The notes under the pieces were generated by a model that ran no database searches, was not told the origin of the DNA, and saw only the letters and a list, made by a program, of their open reading frames with translations. Shown here one piece after another: positions 16,165 through 23,979 of a stretch of 24,148 nucleotides of DNA (positions are counted from its first letter, which is position 1; every line of letters begins with the position of its first letter). Origin of the DNA: Burkholderiales bacterium UBA4615 (lineage in GTDB: Bacteria; Pseudomonadota; Gammaproteobacteria; Burkholderiales; Burkholderiaceae_E); the NCBI GenBank assembly GCA_002386465.1, contig DGIT01000029.1, positions 32,860 through 57,007 on the forward strand, written 5' to 3'. A program made the position numbers and the translations under genes.

Positions 16165-16206
16165 GCGTGCAGACCGGCCGGCGCATGCGCCAGTCGGTCT
16201 GCACGC
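16165..16206. terminator. Nested inverted repeat between convergent sulfatase and dctP genes
   Basis: Perfect 12-bp arms, GCGTGCAGACCG and its complement, enclose an 18-base loop that itself contains the perfect palindrome GGCGCATGCGCC. It sits 12 bases after the sulfatase stop and ends nine bases before the dctP stop, so it can form a strong hairpin in both transcripts. There is no T-run on either side, so it is best read as a bidirectional hairpin that ends transcription with help or protects 3' ends. Confidence 0.65.
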
Positions 16207-16215
16207 TGGGTGGCC

Positions 16216-17244
16216 TCAGGTCTTGCGGCTGCGCGCCACCACGTCTTCGATCTTACTCACCAGCGGTGCGCCCAGTTGCGCTTTCCAGCGGGCATACGGT
16301 CGGCGGCAGGCGATCTGCCACTGTTCCATTTCGGCAGGCGTGGGCACCACCACATCGACACCCAATGCACGCACCCGCTCCACATCCACGGCATAAATAT
16401 CGCGCACGATCTTGATCTGCTGCGCGGCGGCGTCCCGTGCTGCCTCGCGCACGATTTTCTGGTCCTGTGGCGACCAGGACTGGAACACCGGGTTGGCGAT
16501 GGCAAACAGCAGGATGTCGTTGGAGTAGTTCCACTTGGTCACGTACTTCTGGCCAAGCGTGTGGATCTTGGCGGCCATGAAGAGCTCCATCGGGTTCTCC
16601 TGGCCATCAACCGCGCCCGAGGCCAGTGCCGGCTGCGCATCAGCCCAGCTCATGGCCGTGGGGTTGGCGCCCATGCCCGACATGATCTCCAGATACATGG
16701 GGCTTGCCACCATGCGGATCTTCAGGCCCTTCAGGTCCTCGGGCTTGCGCACCGGGCGCTTGCTGTTGGACAGCTGCCGATAGCCGGTTTCACCGATCGC
16801 CAGCGGCTCGGCACCCGCCTTGCGGATGATGTCGAAGAAGTCCTTCTGCACAGCGTCGGATGCGACCACAGCGTCGTAAGCCTTGTGGTCGGGCATCAGG
16901 AACGGCATGGCGAAGATGCCGCACTCCTTGACCGTACCCGACCAGTTGATCGGCGCGCCGCACAGCACGTCGATGATGCCCTGGCGCATGGCTGCGAACT
17001 CGCGGTCCTGCTGGCCCTGCACCAGGCTCGCGCCCGGGTACTGCTTGATGTTGATGCGCCCGTTGGTGCGCTCGCGCACCAGGTTCGCGAAGATCTCGCC
17101 ACCCTTGCCCCAGGCAAAGCTGGGCGGCACGACGGTCGACATCTTGTACTCGGCGCGGTACTGCTGCTGCGCCTTGAGGATGGTGGGAAAGCCGAGCACT
17201 GCCGCACCGGTGGCGGAGGATTTGAGAAGGTCACGTCGCTGCAT
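16216..17244 (-). CDS. dctP: TRAP transporter substrate-binding protein, DctP family
   Basis: A 342-residue periplasmic binding protein. The N-terminus MQRRDLLKSS followed by a hydrophobic stretch and a KAQ cleavage region is a Tat signal peptide. The DctP core shows GKGGEIFANLV, the LKGLKIRM segment with the conserved Arg (R177) that pairs with a substrate carboxylate, and ADAQPALASGAVDGQENP. Ligands are therefore probably organic acids, but the exact one is unknown. AGGAGAC precedes the ATG. It lies downstream of dctQ and dctM, separated by 210 bases containing hairpins and short repeats, so it may have its own promoter or a differently processed transcript. Higher SBP than permease expression is usual in such systems. 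Confidence 0.93.
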   Translation of the reverse strand: MQRRDLLKSSATGAAVLGFPTILKAQQQYRAEYKMSTVVPPSFAWGKGGEIFANLVRERTNGRINIKQYPGASLVQGQQDREFAAMRQGIIDVLCGAPINWSGTVKECGIFAMPFLMPDHKAYDAVVASDAVQKDFFDIIRKAGAEPLAIGETGYRQLSNSKRPVRKPEDLKGLKIRMVASPMYLEIMSGMGANPTAMSWADAQPALASGAVDGQENPMELFMAAKIHTLGQKYVTKWNYSNDILLFAIANPVFQSWSPQDQKIVREAARDAAAQQIKIVRDIYAVDVERVRALGVDVVVPTPAEMEQWQIACRRPYARWKAQLGAPLVSKIEDVVARSRKT

Positions 17245-17263
17245 GGGGGCGTCTCCTGAGGAG

Positions 17264-17279
17264 GGCTCCTTAGGGAGCC
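17264..17279 (-). promoter_or_regulatory. Hairpin in the dctP leader
   Basis: A perfect 6-bp stem (GGCTCC / GGAGCC) with a four-base loop, about 20 bases before the dctP ATG and just upstream of its AGGAG site. It could stabilise or modulate the dctP message. Confidence 0.4.
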
Positions 17280-17311
17280 GTTGTATGAAAAACCGATTCG
17301 CGCTGTGATTC

Positions 17312-17356
17312 GGGTCGCGGTGTTTTGGGTCGCTGTGGTTTAAGTCACTGTGGTTT
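17312..17356. repeat. Three 15-bp tandem repeats between dctM and dctP
   Basis: Consecutive units GGGTCGCGGTGTTTT, GGGTCGCTGTGGTTT and AAGTCACTGTGGTTT, with a more diverged fourth-like unit just before (about 17296-17311). They lie in the 210-base gap upstream of dctP. Their role is unknown; regulator sites or simple local duplication are both possible. Confidence 0.6.
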
Positions 17357-17437
17357 GCGTGATTGCGAGACTGACCGATCAGCCATGCACAAAGCAGAGG
17401 GCGCGAGTCAAACAGGCTGCGGCCATCGTGTCAATCA

Positions 17438-17452
17438 CCCGGACACACCGGG
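17438..17452 (-). terminator. Stem-loop directly after the dctM stop
   Basis: CCCGG and CCGGG flank a five-base loop three bases past the dctM stop codon. No T-run follows on the minus strand, so full termination is doubtful. It could mark an RNA processing point between dctQM and dctP. Confidence 0.35.
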
Positions 17453-17454
17453 CA

Positions 17455-18753
17455 TCAATAACCCAACGCGCGGGGCAGCCATAGCGCGAGTTCGGGAAAC
17501 GCCGCCACCAGGCCCGCTGCACCCAGGAAAAACACCACCAGCCAGCCCACCCAGGGCACAGTCTGTTCGATGCGCACCCCGGCCAGTCGGCAGGCCACCA
17601 GCAGATTCACTGCCATGGGCGGAGTGAACTGGCCGATAGCGATCAGCATGGTGAGCAGCACACCGAACCACACCGGGTCCCATGCAAAGAGGCGCATGAG
17701 CGGCACGAAGAGTGGCAGGAAGATCAGAAAGATCGACACGCCGTCCAGGAACATGCCGACGATGAACAGCAGCACGGCCAACAGCATGAGCGTGGCGGCG
17801 CTGCCCAGCCCTAAACGGCGAATGGCCTCGACCAGCGGATCGGCCAGGCCCAGGGTGGCCACCGAGTAAGCGAAGATCGCCGCCAGACCCAACACCAGCA
17901 TGATCACTGCAGAAGTTTCAGCCGCCTCCAGAAAAATGCTCCAGAGGTCTCTGACACCGATGGTCCGGTGTACGAACATCCCGACCGCCAGGCCATAGAC
18001 CACCGCCACGACCGCCGCTTCGGTCGGCGTGAACCAGCCGGCCCGCATGCCTCCTAGAATGAGCACCGGTGCGGCCAGGCCCCAGGACGCTTCACGCAGC
18101 GAGGCCCAGAAGGGCGGGCGCGGCAGCTCGCGTTCGGCCTGACCCAGACCATGGCGGCGCGACATCCAGACAGCTGGAATGATCAGTGCCAGCCCGGCCA
18201 GAATGCCCGGCACCATGCCCGCCGCAAAGAGTGCCGGCACCGAGGCGCCCGGCACCATCACGCTGTAGACGATGAAGGCAATGGAGGGCGGGATGAGCAC
18301 ATCGGTGGCGGCGGCGGCGCCCACGATGGAAGCCGAAAACGGCGCCGGATAACCGGCGCGTGCCATGGCGGCAATCATGACACCACCGACCGCGGCCGCA
18401 TTGGCGGGGCCCGAGCCCGAGATGCCGCCCATCACCATAGCCACCAGAATCGCCACCATCGGCAGCATGCCGGGTGCACGCCCGGTGCAGGCCACCGCAA
18501 AGTCGACCATGCGTTTGGCCACGCCAGAACGATCGAAGATCGAGCCCACCAGCACGAACATGGGCAACGCCAGCAGCGGGTATTTGGCAATGCCGGCGTG
18601 AAAGTTCTGCGGCGCCGCCAGCAGGCCCCACAACATGGATTCGCCATTGGCCAGGCCAATGGCCAGCGCCCCGCCCACGCCTAGCGACACCCCAATGGGC
18701 ACGCCCAGCATCATCAGGACGAGAAAAGATACGAAGAGCAGCGCGCCAATCAT
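17455..18753 (-). CDS. dctM: TRAP transporter large permease, DctM family
   Basis: A 432-residue polytopic membrane protein with about 12 hydrophobic segments. Family landmarks are the MMLGVPIGVSLGVGG start, ALPMFVLVGSIFDRSGVAKRMVDF, the GGISGSGPANAAAVG region (about 112-126) that contributes to the ion/substrate path, and IPPSIAFIVYSV. The length agrees with DctM. The start overlaps the dctQ stop (ATGA), so the two permease subunits are translationally coupled. It drives sodium- or proton-coupled uptake of the ligand delivered by DctP. Confidence 0.94.
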   Translation of the reverse strand: MIGALLFVSFLVLMMLGVPIGVSLGVGGALAIGLANGESMLWGLLAAPQNFHAGIAKYPLLALPMFVLVGSIFDRSGVAKRMVDFAVACTGRAPGMLPMVAILVAMVMGGISGSGPANAAAVGGVMIAAMARAGYPAPFSASIVGAAAATDVLIPPSIAFIVYSVMVPGASVPALFAAGMVPGILAGLALIIPAVWMSRRHGLGQAERELPRPPFWASLREASWGLAAPVLILGGMRAGWFTPTEAAVVAVVYGLAVGMFVHRTIGVRDLWSIFLEAAETSAVIMLVLGLAAIFAYSVATLGLADPLVEAIRRLGLGSAATLMLLAVLLFIVGMFLDGVSIFLIFLPLFVPLMRLFAWDPVWFGVLLTMLIAIGQFTPPMAVNLLVACRLAGVRIEQTVPWVGWLVVFFLGAAGLVAAFPELALWLPRALGY

Positions 18754-19343
18754 CGTGGCACGCCGTCGTCTGGCGTGGCCTCAGAAGCCGGTTCGCCGGG
18801 CAGCATCTGGCCGCGTCGCACGCGTGCGAACACTTGCGCCGCACGCACGGCCAGCGCGAAACAGAGCACCGGGACCCACACCGTGTACCACCAGCGCGGC
18901 ACGCCCAGCGCCATCGTGGTCTCGGCGAAGTGAAACTCGTCCCACACCACACGCATGGACAGCAGGCCGAGCAGAATGAAAAAGCCGCAGGTTGCCGCCG
19001 CCGACAGCAAACCGAGGCGCCGCCTGCGCCGCGCCGAACCGGTCTCGTAAAAAAATTCGATTCGCACATGCCGATCGCGTGTGGCCGCGCCGCACGCGCC
19101 GGCCAGCGTCATGATCACCATGAGCGCAATCGACACTTCCTCGGTGGGCGCGAGCGTTTCGTCGGTGAGATAACGCACCACTACATTGGCCAGCGTGAGC
19201 AGCACCAATCCGGCCATGCACAGCACGGCAATCGTGTCTTCCCATTGCACGCGAAACGATCTGCCAGACGGTGGGCGGGCAGCGGTATCGGCAGAGCGAT
19301 CAGGGGGAGCGGACATGCGAGGCATCGGCAAAAGAACCGCCAT
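18750..19343 (-). CDS. dctQ: TRAP transporter small permease, DctQ family
   Basis: A protein of up to 197 residues with four hydrophobic segments and the DctQ pattern ADT..WEDTIAV, LTLANVVVRYLTDETLAPTEEVS, the RDHRVRIEFF-like stretch (RDRHVRIEFFYE) and a terminal helix with WVPVLCFALAVRA. It pairs with DctM in the inner membrane. ATG codons at 19343, 19325 and 19316 are all possible; none has a clear ribosome binding site, and the first 25 residues are Pro/Ser-rich and not conserved. It is divergent from the AbrB-family gene. Confidence 0.9.
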   Translation of the reverse strand: MAVLLPMPRMSAPPDRSADTAARPPSGRSFRVQWEDTIAVLCMAGLVLLTLANVVVRYLTDETLAPTEEVSIALMVIMTLAGACGAATRDRHVRIEFFYETGSARRRRRLGLLSAAATCGFFILLGLLSMRVVWDEFHFAETTMALGVPRWWYTVWVPVLCFALAVRAAQVFARVRRGQMLPGEPASEATPDDGVPR

Positions 19344-19454
19344 TGTGCCGGCAAGGCGCCTGTGACGCTGAATTCGCTACACTCGAGCGACCCGGTGCGC
19401 GGCCTGATCGCGCTCATGATCGCGCACATTCACCCGCCGCACTCCGTCCAGCGC

Positions 19455-20534
19455 ATGCAGCGCACTACCACTCTTTCTGCGCGCGAGTCAGCGCGCACGA
19501 GCGCACTGACCCTTGCCCGCACGCTCGCCGTGGCCCTGGCGGGCGGTGCGCTGTTCAAGGCCATTCATGCGCCGCTGCCCTGGATGCTCGGGCCGCTGAT
19601 CGCCTGTGCGCTGGCAAACATGCGCGGTGCGCAGCTGCGCCTGCCTGCGGCCGGGCGCAACTACGGGCAGTGGGTGATCGGCACAGTGTTGGGCCTGTAC
19701 TTCACGCCACCGGTGCTGCGCCAGGTGCTCGGTCAGGCGCCCTGGATTGCGCTGGGCGTACTCTGGGCGATCGGGCTGGGGCTTGCGTTTGCCTGGTCTT
19801 TGCGCCGCTTTGCGCGGGTCTCGCGCGAGACCGCGTTCTTTGCGGGCTCCATCGGTGGCGCCTCCGAAATGGCGCTGCTGGGCGAGCGGGCGGGGGCGCG
19901 CGTGGATCAGATCGCCGCCTCGCACAGTCTTCGTATCACGCTCGTGGTCCTGTTGGTGCCGATGGTCTATCGACTGCTGGATCTGCATGGCAGCGACCCG
20001 TACCAGATCGGTGCCAGCGCGATTGACCTGCGGGGGCTGGCGATGCTGACGTTCTGCACGCTGTCCGCCGGCTGGCTCTTTCGCTGGCGCGACTGGCCCA
20101 ACGCCTGGGTGCTCGGCCCACTTGCGGTGACCATCGTGCTGACCGGCAGCGGTCAGACCTGGAGCGCGATACCGGCACCGATGATCATCGCCGGGCAACT
20201 GGCGATTGGTGCGTCGCTCGGGTCACGCTTTACGCCTGAGTTTTTCGAGCAGGCGCCGCAATTCCTGATGGTGGTGGCCGCCACCACGCTGACCGGCATG
20301 GCAGTCACCGCGCTGGCCGCCTGGGCGCTGAGCGGCGTGGCGGGCATTGCGCCGGCCACCCTGGTGCTGGCCACCGCACCGGGCGGCATTGCAGAGATGA
20401 GCCTCACCGCCAAGACGCTGCAGTTGGGCGTGCCGGTGGTGACCGCCTTTCACGTGATCCGCCTGGTGGCGATCCTGACGCTCACCCCGCGGATCTATCG
20501 CCTTGTTGGCGCCTGGAGAGGCTGGCGCGTCTGA
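19455..20534 (+). CDS. AbrB-family (ammonia monooxygenase/aminopeptidase AbrB-type) membrane protein
   Basis: A 359-residue inner-membrane protein made of two similar halves, each with a short GSIGGASEMA / TAPGGIAEMS motif (near residues 132-141 and 309-318) surrounded by hydrophobic helices. Duplicated GGxxEM motifs with PWMLGPLIA near the N-terminus are typical of the PF05145 'AbrB' membrane family, unrelated to the Bacillus DNA-binding AbrB. The biochemical function is not established; family members often neighbour transport genes, and here the gene is divergent from a TRAP operon. ATG 19416 is an alternative start. A TACACT hexamer at 19378-19383 could be its -10. Its TGA stop directly abuts the stop of the histone-like gene. 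Confidence 0.85.
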   Translation: MQRTTTLSARESARTSALTLARTLAVALAGGALFKAIHAPLPWMLGPLIACALANMRGAQLRLPAAGRNYGQWVIGTVLGLYFTPPVLRQVLGQAPWIALGVLWAIGLGLAFAWSLRRFARVSRETAFFAGSIGGASEMALLGERAGARVDQIAASHSLRITLVVLLVPMVYRLLDLHGSDPYQIGASAIDLRGLAMLTFCTLSAGWLFRWRDWPNAWVLGPLAVTIVLTGSGQTWSAIPAPMIIAGQLAIGASLGSRFTPEFFEQAPQFLMVVAATTLTGMAVTALAAWALSGVAGIAPATLVLATAPGGIAEMSLTAKTLQLGVPVVTAFHVIRLVAILTLTPRIYRLVGAWRGWRV

Positions 20535-21077
20535 TCAGCGCGCCCTGGCCGCCACAGGCTGACGCACGGCGCGCACGCGCGCGGTCGCCTTTGCTGCTGA
20601 CGTGCCAGCGCCGGTACTGCGTGCCGCCTTGGCAGGTGCTTTTTTGGCAGCCGACTTCTTGGCCACGGCATTGCTGACCACGGCCTTTTGCACCGCGGTG
20701 TTCTTGGCGCGCTTGCTCTGAGCCGTGCGCGCCGGCGCGTCTGCGCGCTTTTTCGCGGCCTTGGCAGCCTTGGTGGCCGGGGCGGATTTTGCAGGCGCTT
20801 TGGCGGCCTTCACGGCAGACACTGCACTGCGCACCACCTTCGCGGCGCTCTTGCGGCCACTGCGGCTTTGCGCCTTGGGTGCTGCGGCAGTCTGCTCGGA
20901 GAGGTCACGCAGTTTTTCGAGCATCACAATCACGCGACGCAATGCCGCGGGCGGAATATGCCTGGAAGCCCGCAGCAGCGTTTCGTGCGCAAGGGTTTCG
21001 ACATCGCGGCTTGCAGCACCGGATCGGATCCAGTGGTCGATTTGCGCGAGCGTCTGCTTCAGGGTGGGTTGAGACAT
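20535..21077 (-). CDS. Histone H1-like Ala/Lys-rich DNA-binding protein
   Basis: A 180-residue protein in two parts. Residues 1 to about 65 are a normal-complexity, helical domain (QTLAQIDHWI, AHETLLRASRHIPPAALRRVIVMLEKLRDL). From about 66 to the end the chain is almost only Ala, Lys, Arg, Ser and Thr in irregular KAAK/AAKK-like repeats, strongly basic and probably disordered. Such tails occur in AlgP-like and histone H1-like nucleoid proteins of beta- and gammaproteobacteria. Binding to DNA or another polyanion is inferred from charge. I do not recognise the N-terminal domain; a phasin-type granule protein is the main alternative. The start is ATG 21077 or 21089. Confidence 0.75.
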   Translation of the reverse strand: MSQPTLKQTLAQIDHWIRSGAASRDVETLAHETLLRASRHIPPAALRRVIVMLEKLRDLSEQTAAAPKAQSRSGRKSAAKVVRSAVSAVKAAKAPAKSAPATKAAKAAKKRADAPARTAQSKRAKNTAVQKAVVSNAVAKKSAAKKAPAKAARSTGAGTSAAKATARVRAVRQPVAARAR

Positions 21078-21162
21078 CAGGGCATCCATGTAGAAAAACG
21101 ACGAAGCCCGCACGATACGCGCGGCGCGCGCGCTGCGCACCCTGCACACTCAAGTGATGCGG

Positions 21163-22371
21163 TCAGCGCGCCACCGCCGGCACTGCACGACTGGCCAATT
21201 CAAGCCACTGTGCATCGTCGCGCGGCCAGGCCCGCTCGGGCAGTTCGTCCAGATGCCGCAGAATCTGCTTCAGATGCCAGGTGGGCGGTGCACCCAGCGA
21301 AAGCGGGCAATGTCGCCACAGGGCGCGCAAGGTGTTGTGCTGCACGTTGAAATGGGCTGAGAGGGCTTCGATCACCCAGCGGTCCTGGCCTGAGTCGACT
21401 GCATGGCGCAGTGCTTCGCGTCCATCTGGTGCGCGCAGCAGGGCAGGCCTGGGGTCGTGTTCTGCAGCCGCCACCAGCCCAATGCGCCGGCGTGGCATGG
21501 CCTCGATCAGGGTTTCAGCAAAGCACTGGGCGAAGGCCGGCAGCTTGCTCAGCACATACGCCCGCTGGGCCGCATGACGTGCGCCGGTCAGCAGCCAGTT
21601 GTAGCAGCCCAGATGCTGGCCTGCACGCGTGCGTCCCAGTTTGACGAGAGTGATCGGCTCCAGGGTGGCCTCGATCAGCGCCGCCATGCGCCGTTCGGCT
21701 GCGCCCTCACGCAGGTCCATCGAGCGCAGCACGCGACCGTAGAAGCTGACATCGATCACCTCGCGGCGCAGGGCCTGTCGCAGCTGGGCCATGAAATCAG
21801 GGTAGCGGGCGCTGCGATCGAACAGACTGCCTGCGACCTCGGGCTCGAGGCGATGCTCGCGGGCGAGGTGGCTGCCCCAGTCGTCGCGGCGCGCCTCCAG
21901 AATCGTGAGCATGTTCTCGCCCAGTGCGGCGAAGAGCACATCGAGGGTCGCGGCCTGGGCAGCCTGCAGCGGTAAGGCACCGCCCTCGGGAAGCTGCGTC
22001 AAGCCTGGGTCGGCCTGCGCATGCACCCAGCGGGCCAGCGAGTCGACCAGCCGGCGCAGCGTGGCGTCGGTCAGCAGGCTGCGAAAGTCGTAGACGCACT
22101 GATGGCGATCGACGCCAATGAACCGGATGCCATGACCCCAATCGCGGGTGAGCTGCGCAAAGATCGGGTTAGTCATGAGTGACAACCGCGAGGCCAGCGG
22201 CAAGGTCAGTGCAAAGAGCCGCCAGTCGGGCGAAGGGTTGCGCCAGAGCAGAGCGCGCGGCGTGGCCAGATAGGCATGCGCGCTGGCCGCCAGCTCAGGG
22301 CCGACCTGACCTGGATCGAGCAGGTCGATGTCGATCGGATAGGTATCGACCCGGATCGCTTCGAAGTCCAT
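21163..22371 (-). CDS. Protein of unknown function, 402 residues
   Basis: A long, well-formed gene whose protein I do not recognise. It has no signal peptide or membrane segment, is rich in Leu, Ala and Arg and looks mostly helical. Possible landmarks are a VDTYPIDIDLLDPGQ start, HQCVYDFRSLLTDATLRRLVDSLARWV (about 110-136), a WGSHLAREHRLEPE stretch mid-protein and a C-terminal helical bundle with an RALWRHCPLSLGAPPTWHLKQ-type segment. Its stop lies 85 bases before the histone-like gene on the same strand, so the two could share a transcript. There is no sign of frameshift. The ATG at 22371 starts a sequence typical of an N-terminus. Confidence 0.75.
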   Translation of the reverse strand: MDFEAIRVDTYPIDIDLLDPGQVGPELAASAHAYLATPRALLWRNPSPDWRLFALTLPLASRLSLMTNPIFAQLTRDWGHGIRFIGVDRHQCVYDFRSLLTDATLRRLVDSLARWVHAQADPGLTQLPEGGALPLQAAQAATLDVLFAALGENMLTILEARRDDWGSHLAREHRLEPEVAGSLFDRSARYPDFMAQLRQALRREVIDVSFYGRVLRSMDLREGAAERRMAALIEATLEPITLVKLGRTRAGQHLGCYNWLLTGARHAAQRAYVLSKLPAFAQCFAETLIEAMPRRRIGLVAAAEHDPRPALLRAPDGREALRHAVDSGQDRWVIEALSAHFNVQHNTLRALWRHCPLSLGAPPTWHLKQILRHLDELPERAWPRDDAQWLELASRAVPAVAR

Positions 22372-22434
22372 GGGGAGCCGGGTGGGGCGCAGCGCAGCGG
22401 GGCGGACCGTGCGTGGCGCGCAGCGGGTTGCGGG

Positions 22435-22611
22435 TCAGTCGGCCCGTTTGGCCACGAACAGCAAACCGCCGCCAAATGCGAGCAGCGCACTGGCGATGAG
22501 GGTACGGGCCACTGACCCGCGCCACATGGCTTCAAGTGCGACGGCGGCGCCCGCAGTCAGAAGAATGCGCGCGGTGCCGGCGGTACGTTGGGCGGGTGAC
22601 AGTTCAGGCAT
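22435..22611 (-). CDS. Small membrane protein of 58 residues
   Basis: A short gene starting at ATG 22611 with AGGA and GGAG just upstream and ending in TGA at 22435. The protein has two hydrophobic segments (ARILLTAGAAVALEAMW and TLIASALLAFGGGLLFVA) joined by a short basic loop and ends KRAD, the pattern of a two-helix hairpin in the inner membrane. It lies 63 bases upstream of the 402-residue gene on the same strand. No family is recognised. Confidence 0.6.
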   Translation of the reverse strand: MPELSPAQRTAGTARILLTAGAAVALEAMWRGSVARTLIASALLAFGGGLLFVAKRAD

Positions 22612-22679
22612 GGCTCCATCCTAAGCCCACTATCGGCGCAATGCATGAAAATTTTGTCGGCATCCGGGGTTGAAGGGCA

Positions 22680-22802
22680 TCAGCGGTAGCCGCTGGGACC
22701 CGGAAGGAAGTCGAGCGCTTGCAGTTTCCGCAGGGCTGCTGCCTGGTCGCTCCGCATATCGGCCAATCGGGGCAGCCAGTTGTCAGCACGCAACGCACGC
22801 AT
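22680..22802 (-). pseudogene. Possible C-terminal gene remnant
   Basis: A 40-codon open stretch with coding-like composition (MRALRADNWLPRL, then a helix and a PGPSGYR end) just downstream of the hipA remnant. A TGA lies five codons upstream in the same frame, so no complete gene exists. The ALRADNWL string recalls the end of DUF2817/M14-like peptidases, but the match is too short to name a family. It may be debris from the same decay that damaged hipA. Confidence 0.25.
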
Positions 22803-22874
22803 CGCGAGGTGTCAGTCGAAGAAGGGTCGTCGAAGTCACCCTCAACCCCGATGAGCGGTGCCGGCCAGACTCGC

Positions 22875-23686
22875 TCACCGAGCGGCGCGAGCCACGGTCG
22901 CAGCGCAGCGATCGGCGCGGTCGCAGATGATCTCGGCAAACAACTCCAGGGCCGCTCTGTCGAACCCGGGTCGCGAAAGCGCTGCTGCGACGGAGGCCGC
23001 TTTCTCGAGGACGCCCTTGCCGATCTGTGCTTGCCGTGCGCATCCGCGTTCCCAGCGATCACATTGAAGATCACGGCATCCGGAAGCTTCAGCACATCGA
23101 ACGCAGGTCTTGCAGCGATGCGCCGCAGTAGTGCAAAGCAGTCTTTGAAAGCCGGGCCGCCCTCGCTGGCGTATTTGGTCTCCGGGGGCACGCCGAGCGC
23201 CTGGCAAAAATCTTCCTGATGGATTCGCCGCGCAGTGCCATCGTCATCCATGGCGCGGTCATATCGCTGCACCAGCAAAAACGTTCGATCGCGAATATGG
23301 CGCGGCTCGATCGGCGCCACATCAAGGCCGATGGCGGCGGCAAGGCGCATCACGAAGGCCTCGTTCTCGGTCGTGGCCGACAAGCGCGAAATGGGCGGTT
23401 TGAGAATATGCGTGGTCGGCTGGCCCGGCACAGGCAACGCCACCGCCCCGTCCACCAGAACTACGGGCACCTTCGATTGCGCGCCAGCGAGCGACAGACG
23501 CAGGCCTTCCCCTCATGCCATGAGCGGGCGGGTAGGCAGCGTGTCCAGCACACGGATCAAGGCTGCTCCGTCAAGCGGGGTGAGCCTCTGGTCGACATTC
23601 AGAGCGGTCTGCGTTTCGCCAGGCGCCAGCAGCTGGAGCGCGCCCACAACGCGCCCGTCCCACCAGACATCGAGGGTGCGCGTTAT
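22875..23686 (-). pseudogene. hipA: hipA toxin kinase, inactivated by several lesions
   Basis: HipA-type Ser/Thr kinase toxin remnant. The expected start sits in the overlap with hipB, where ATGA has become ATAA (23683-23686), removing the initiator of MTRTLDVWWDGRVVG. Next, the N-terminal domain jumps directly to ALQLLAPGE, implying an internal deletion of several dozen residues. An in-frame TGA at 23513-23515 interrupts RPLMA*GEGLRLSLAGAQSK, where Gly is usual. The kinase core then runs well: the ATP-site Lys in THILKPP, FLLVQRYDR and the catalytic GNADAHGK. After that a deletion and frameshift remove the Mg-binding Asp region, and only a short C-terminal helix survives, in another frame, to TGA 22875. 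No active toxin can be made. Confidence 0.85.
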
Positions 23687-23925
23687 GCTTTGCGCGCTCG
23701 TTTGGGCTCGGGCGGCGGCGTGATCTCGAGCGAGCATCCGAGAGCATCGAGGACCTGAAGCGCTTTGCCGATTTGCGCGGTCGGCTTGCCTGCTTCGAGA
23801 TCGACGATGAAACGCAGGCCGACGCCAGCTGCGCCCGCAAGCTCGTCCTGCCGCAGGCCAGCGGCCTTGCGGGTGGCTCTGACAAGGTTGCCGAGCTCGA
23901 CGGTAGTAACGCTTCGTCTGACCAT
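23683..23925 (-). CDS. hipB: HipB-like Xre-family antitoxin/repressor
   Basis: An intact 80-residue helix-turn-helix protein: ELGNLVRATRKAAGLRQDELAGAAGVGLRFIVDLEAGKPTAQIGKALQVLDALG is the Xre/HipB fold, with a short basic tail (KRARKA). HipB binds operators upstream of its own gene and neutralises HipA. Here the partner gene is dead while hipB and two palindromes upstream remain intact, so it may survive as a free repressor. The ATG at 23925 lies only three bases from the first palindrome; the ribosome binding site must lie inside that palindrome or the message is nearly leaderless. Confidence 0.88.
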   Translation of the reverse strand: MVRRSVTTVELGNLVRATRKAAGLRQDELAGAAGVGLRFIVDLEAGKPTAQIGKALQVLDALGCSLEITPPPEPKRARKA

Positions 23926-23928
23926 AAT

Positions 23929-23946
23929 ATTTCCCGCTCAGGAAAT
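23929..23946. promoter_or_regulatory. hipB-proximal operator palindrome
   Basis: ATTTCC and GGAAAT arms with a six-base spacer, directly upstream of the hipB start. A TAAAAT hexamer on the minus strand (23945-23950) overlaps its edge and could be the -10, so binding here would block transcription. Autoregulation by HipB is inferred from the family. Confidence 0.6.
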
Positions 23947-23979
23947 TTTACGTTTTAATGCGCGTCTGTCACCAACATA

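Noticed and set aside
16210..17259. A 349-codon plus-strand frame opposite dctP
   Set aside because: Same length as dctP and His/Arg-rich; dctP has a Tat signal and clear family motifs on the other strand.
20529..20540. Abutting stop codons of the AbrB-family and histone-like genes forming TGATCA
   Set aside because: The arrangement is compact but expected in a dense genome; no hairpin or repeat goes with it.
22719..23219. A 166-codon plus-strand frame opposite the hipA remnant
   Set aside because: Ser/Arg-rich with no motif; the minus strand shows clear HipA kinase motifs over the same bases.
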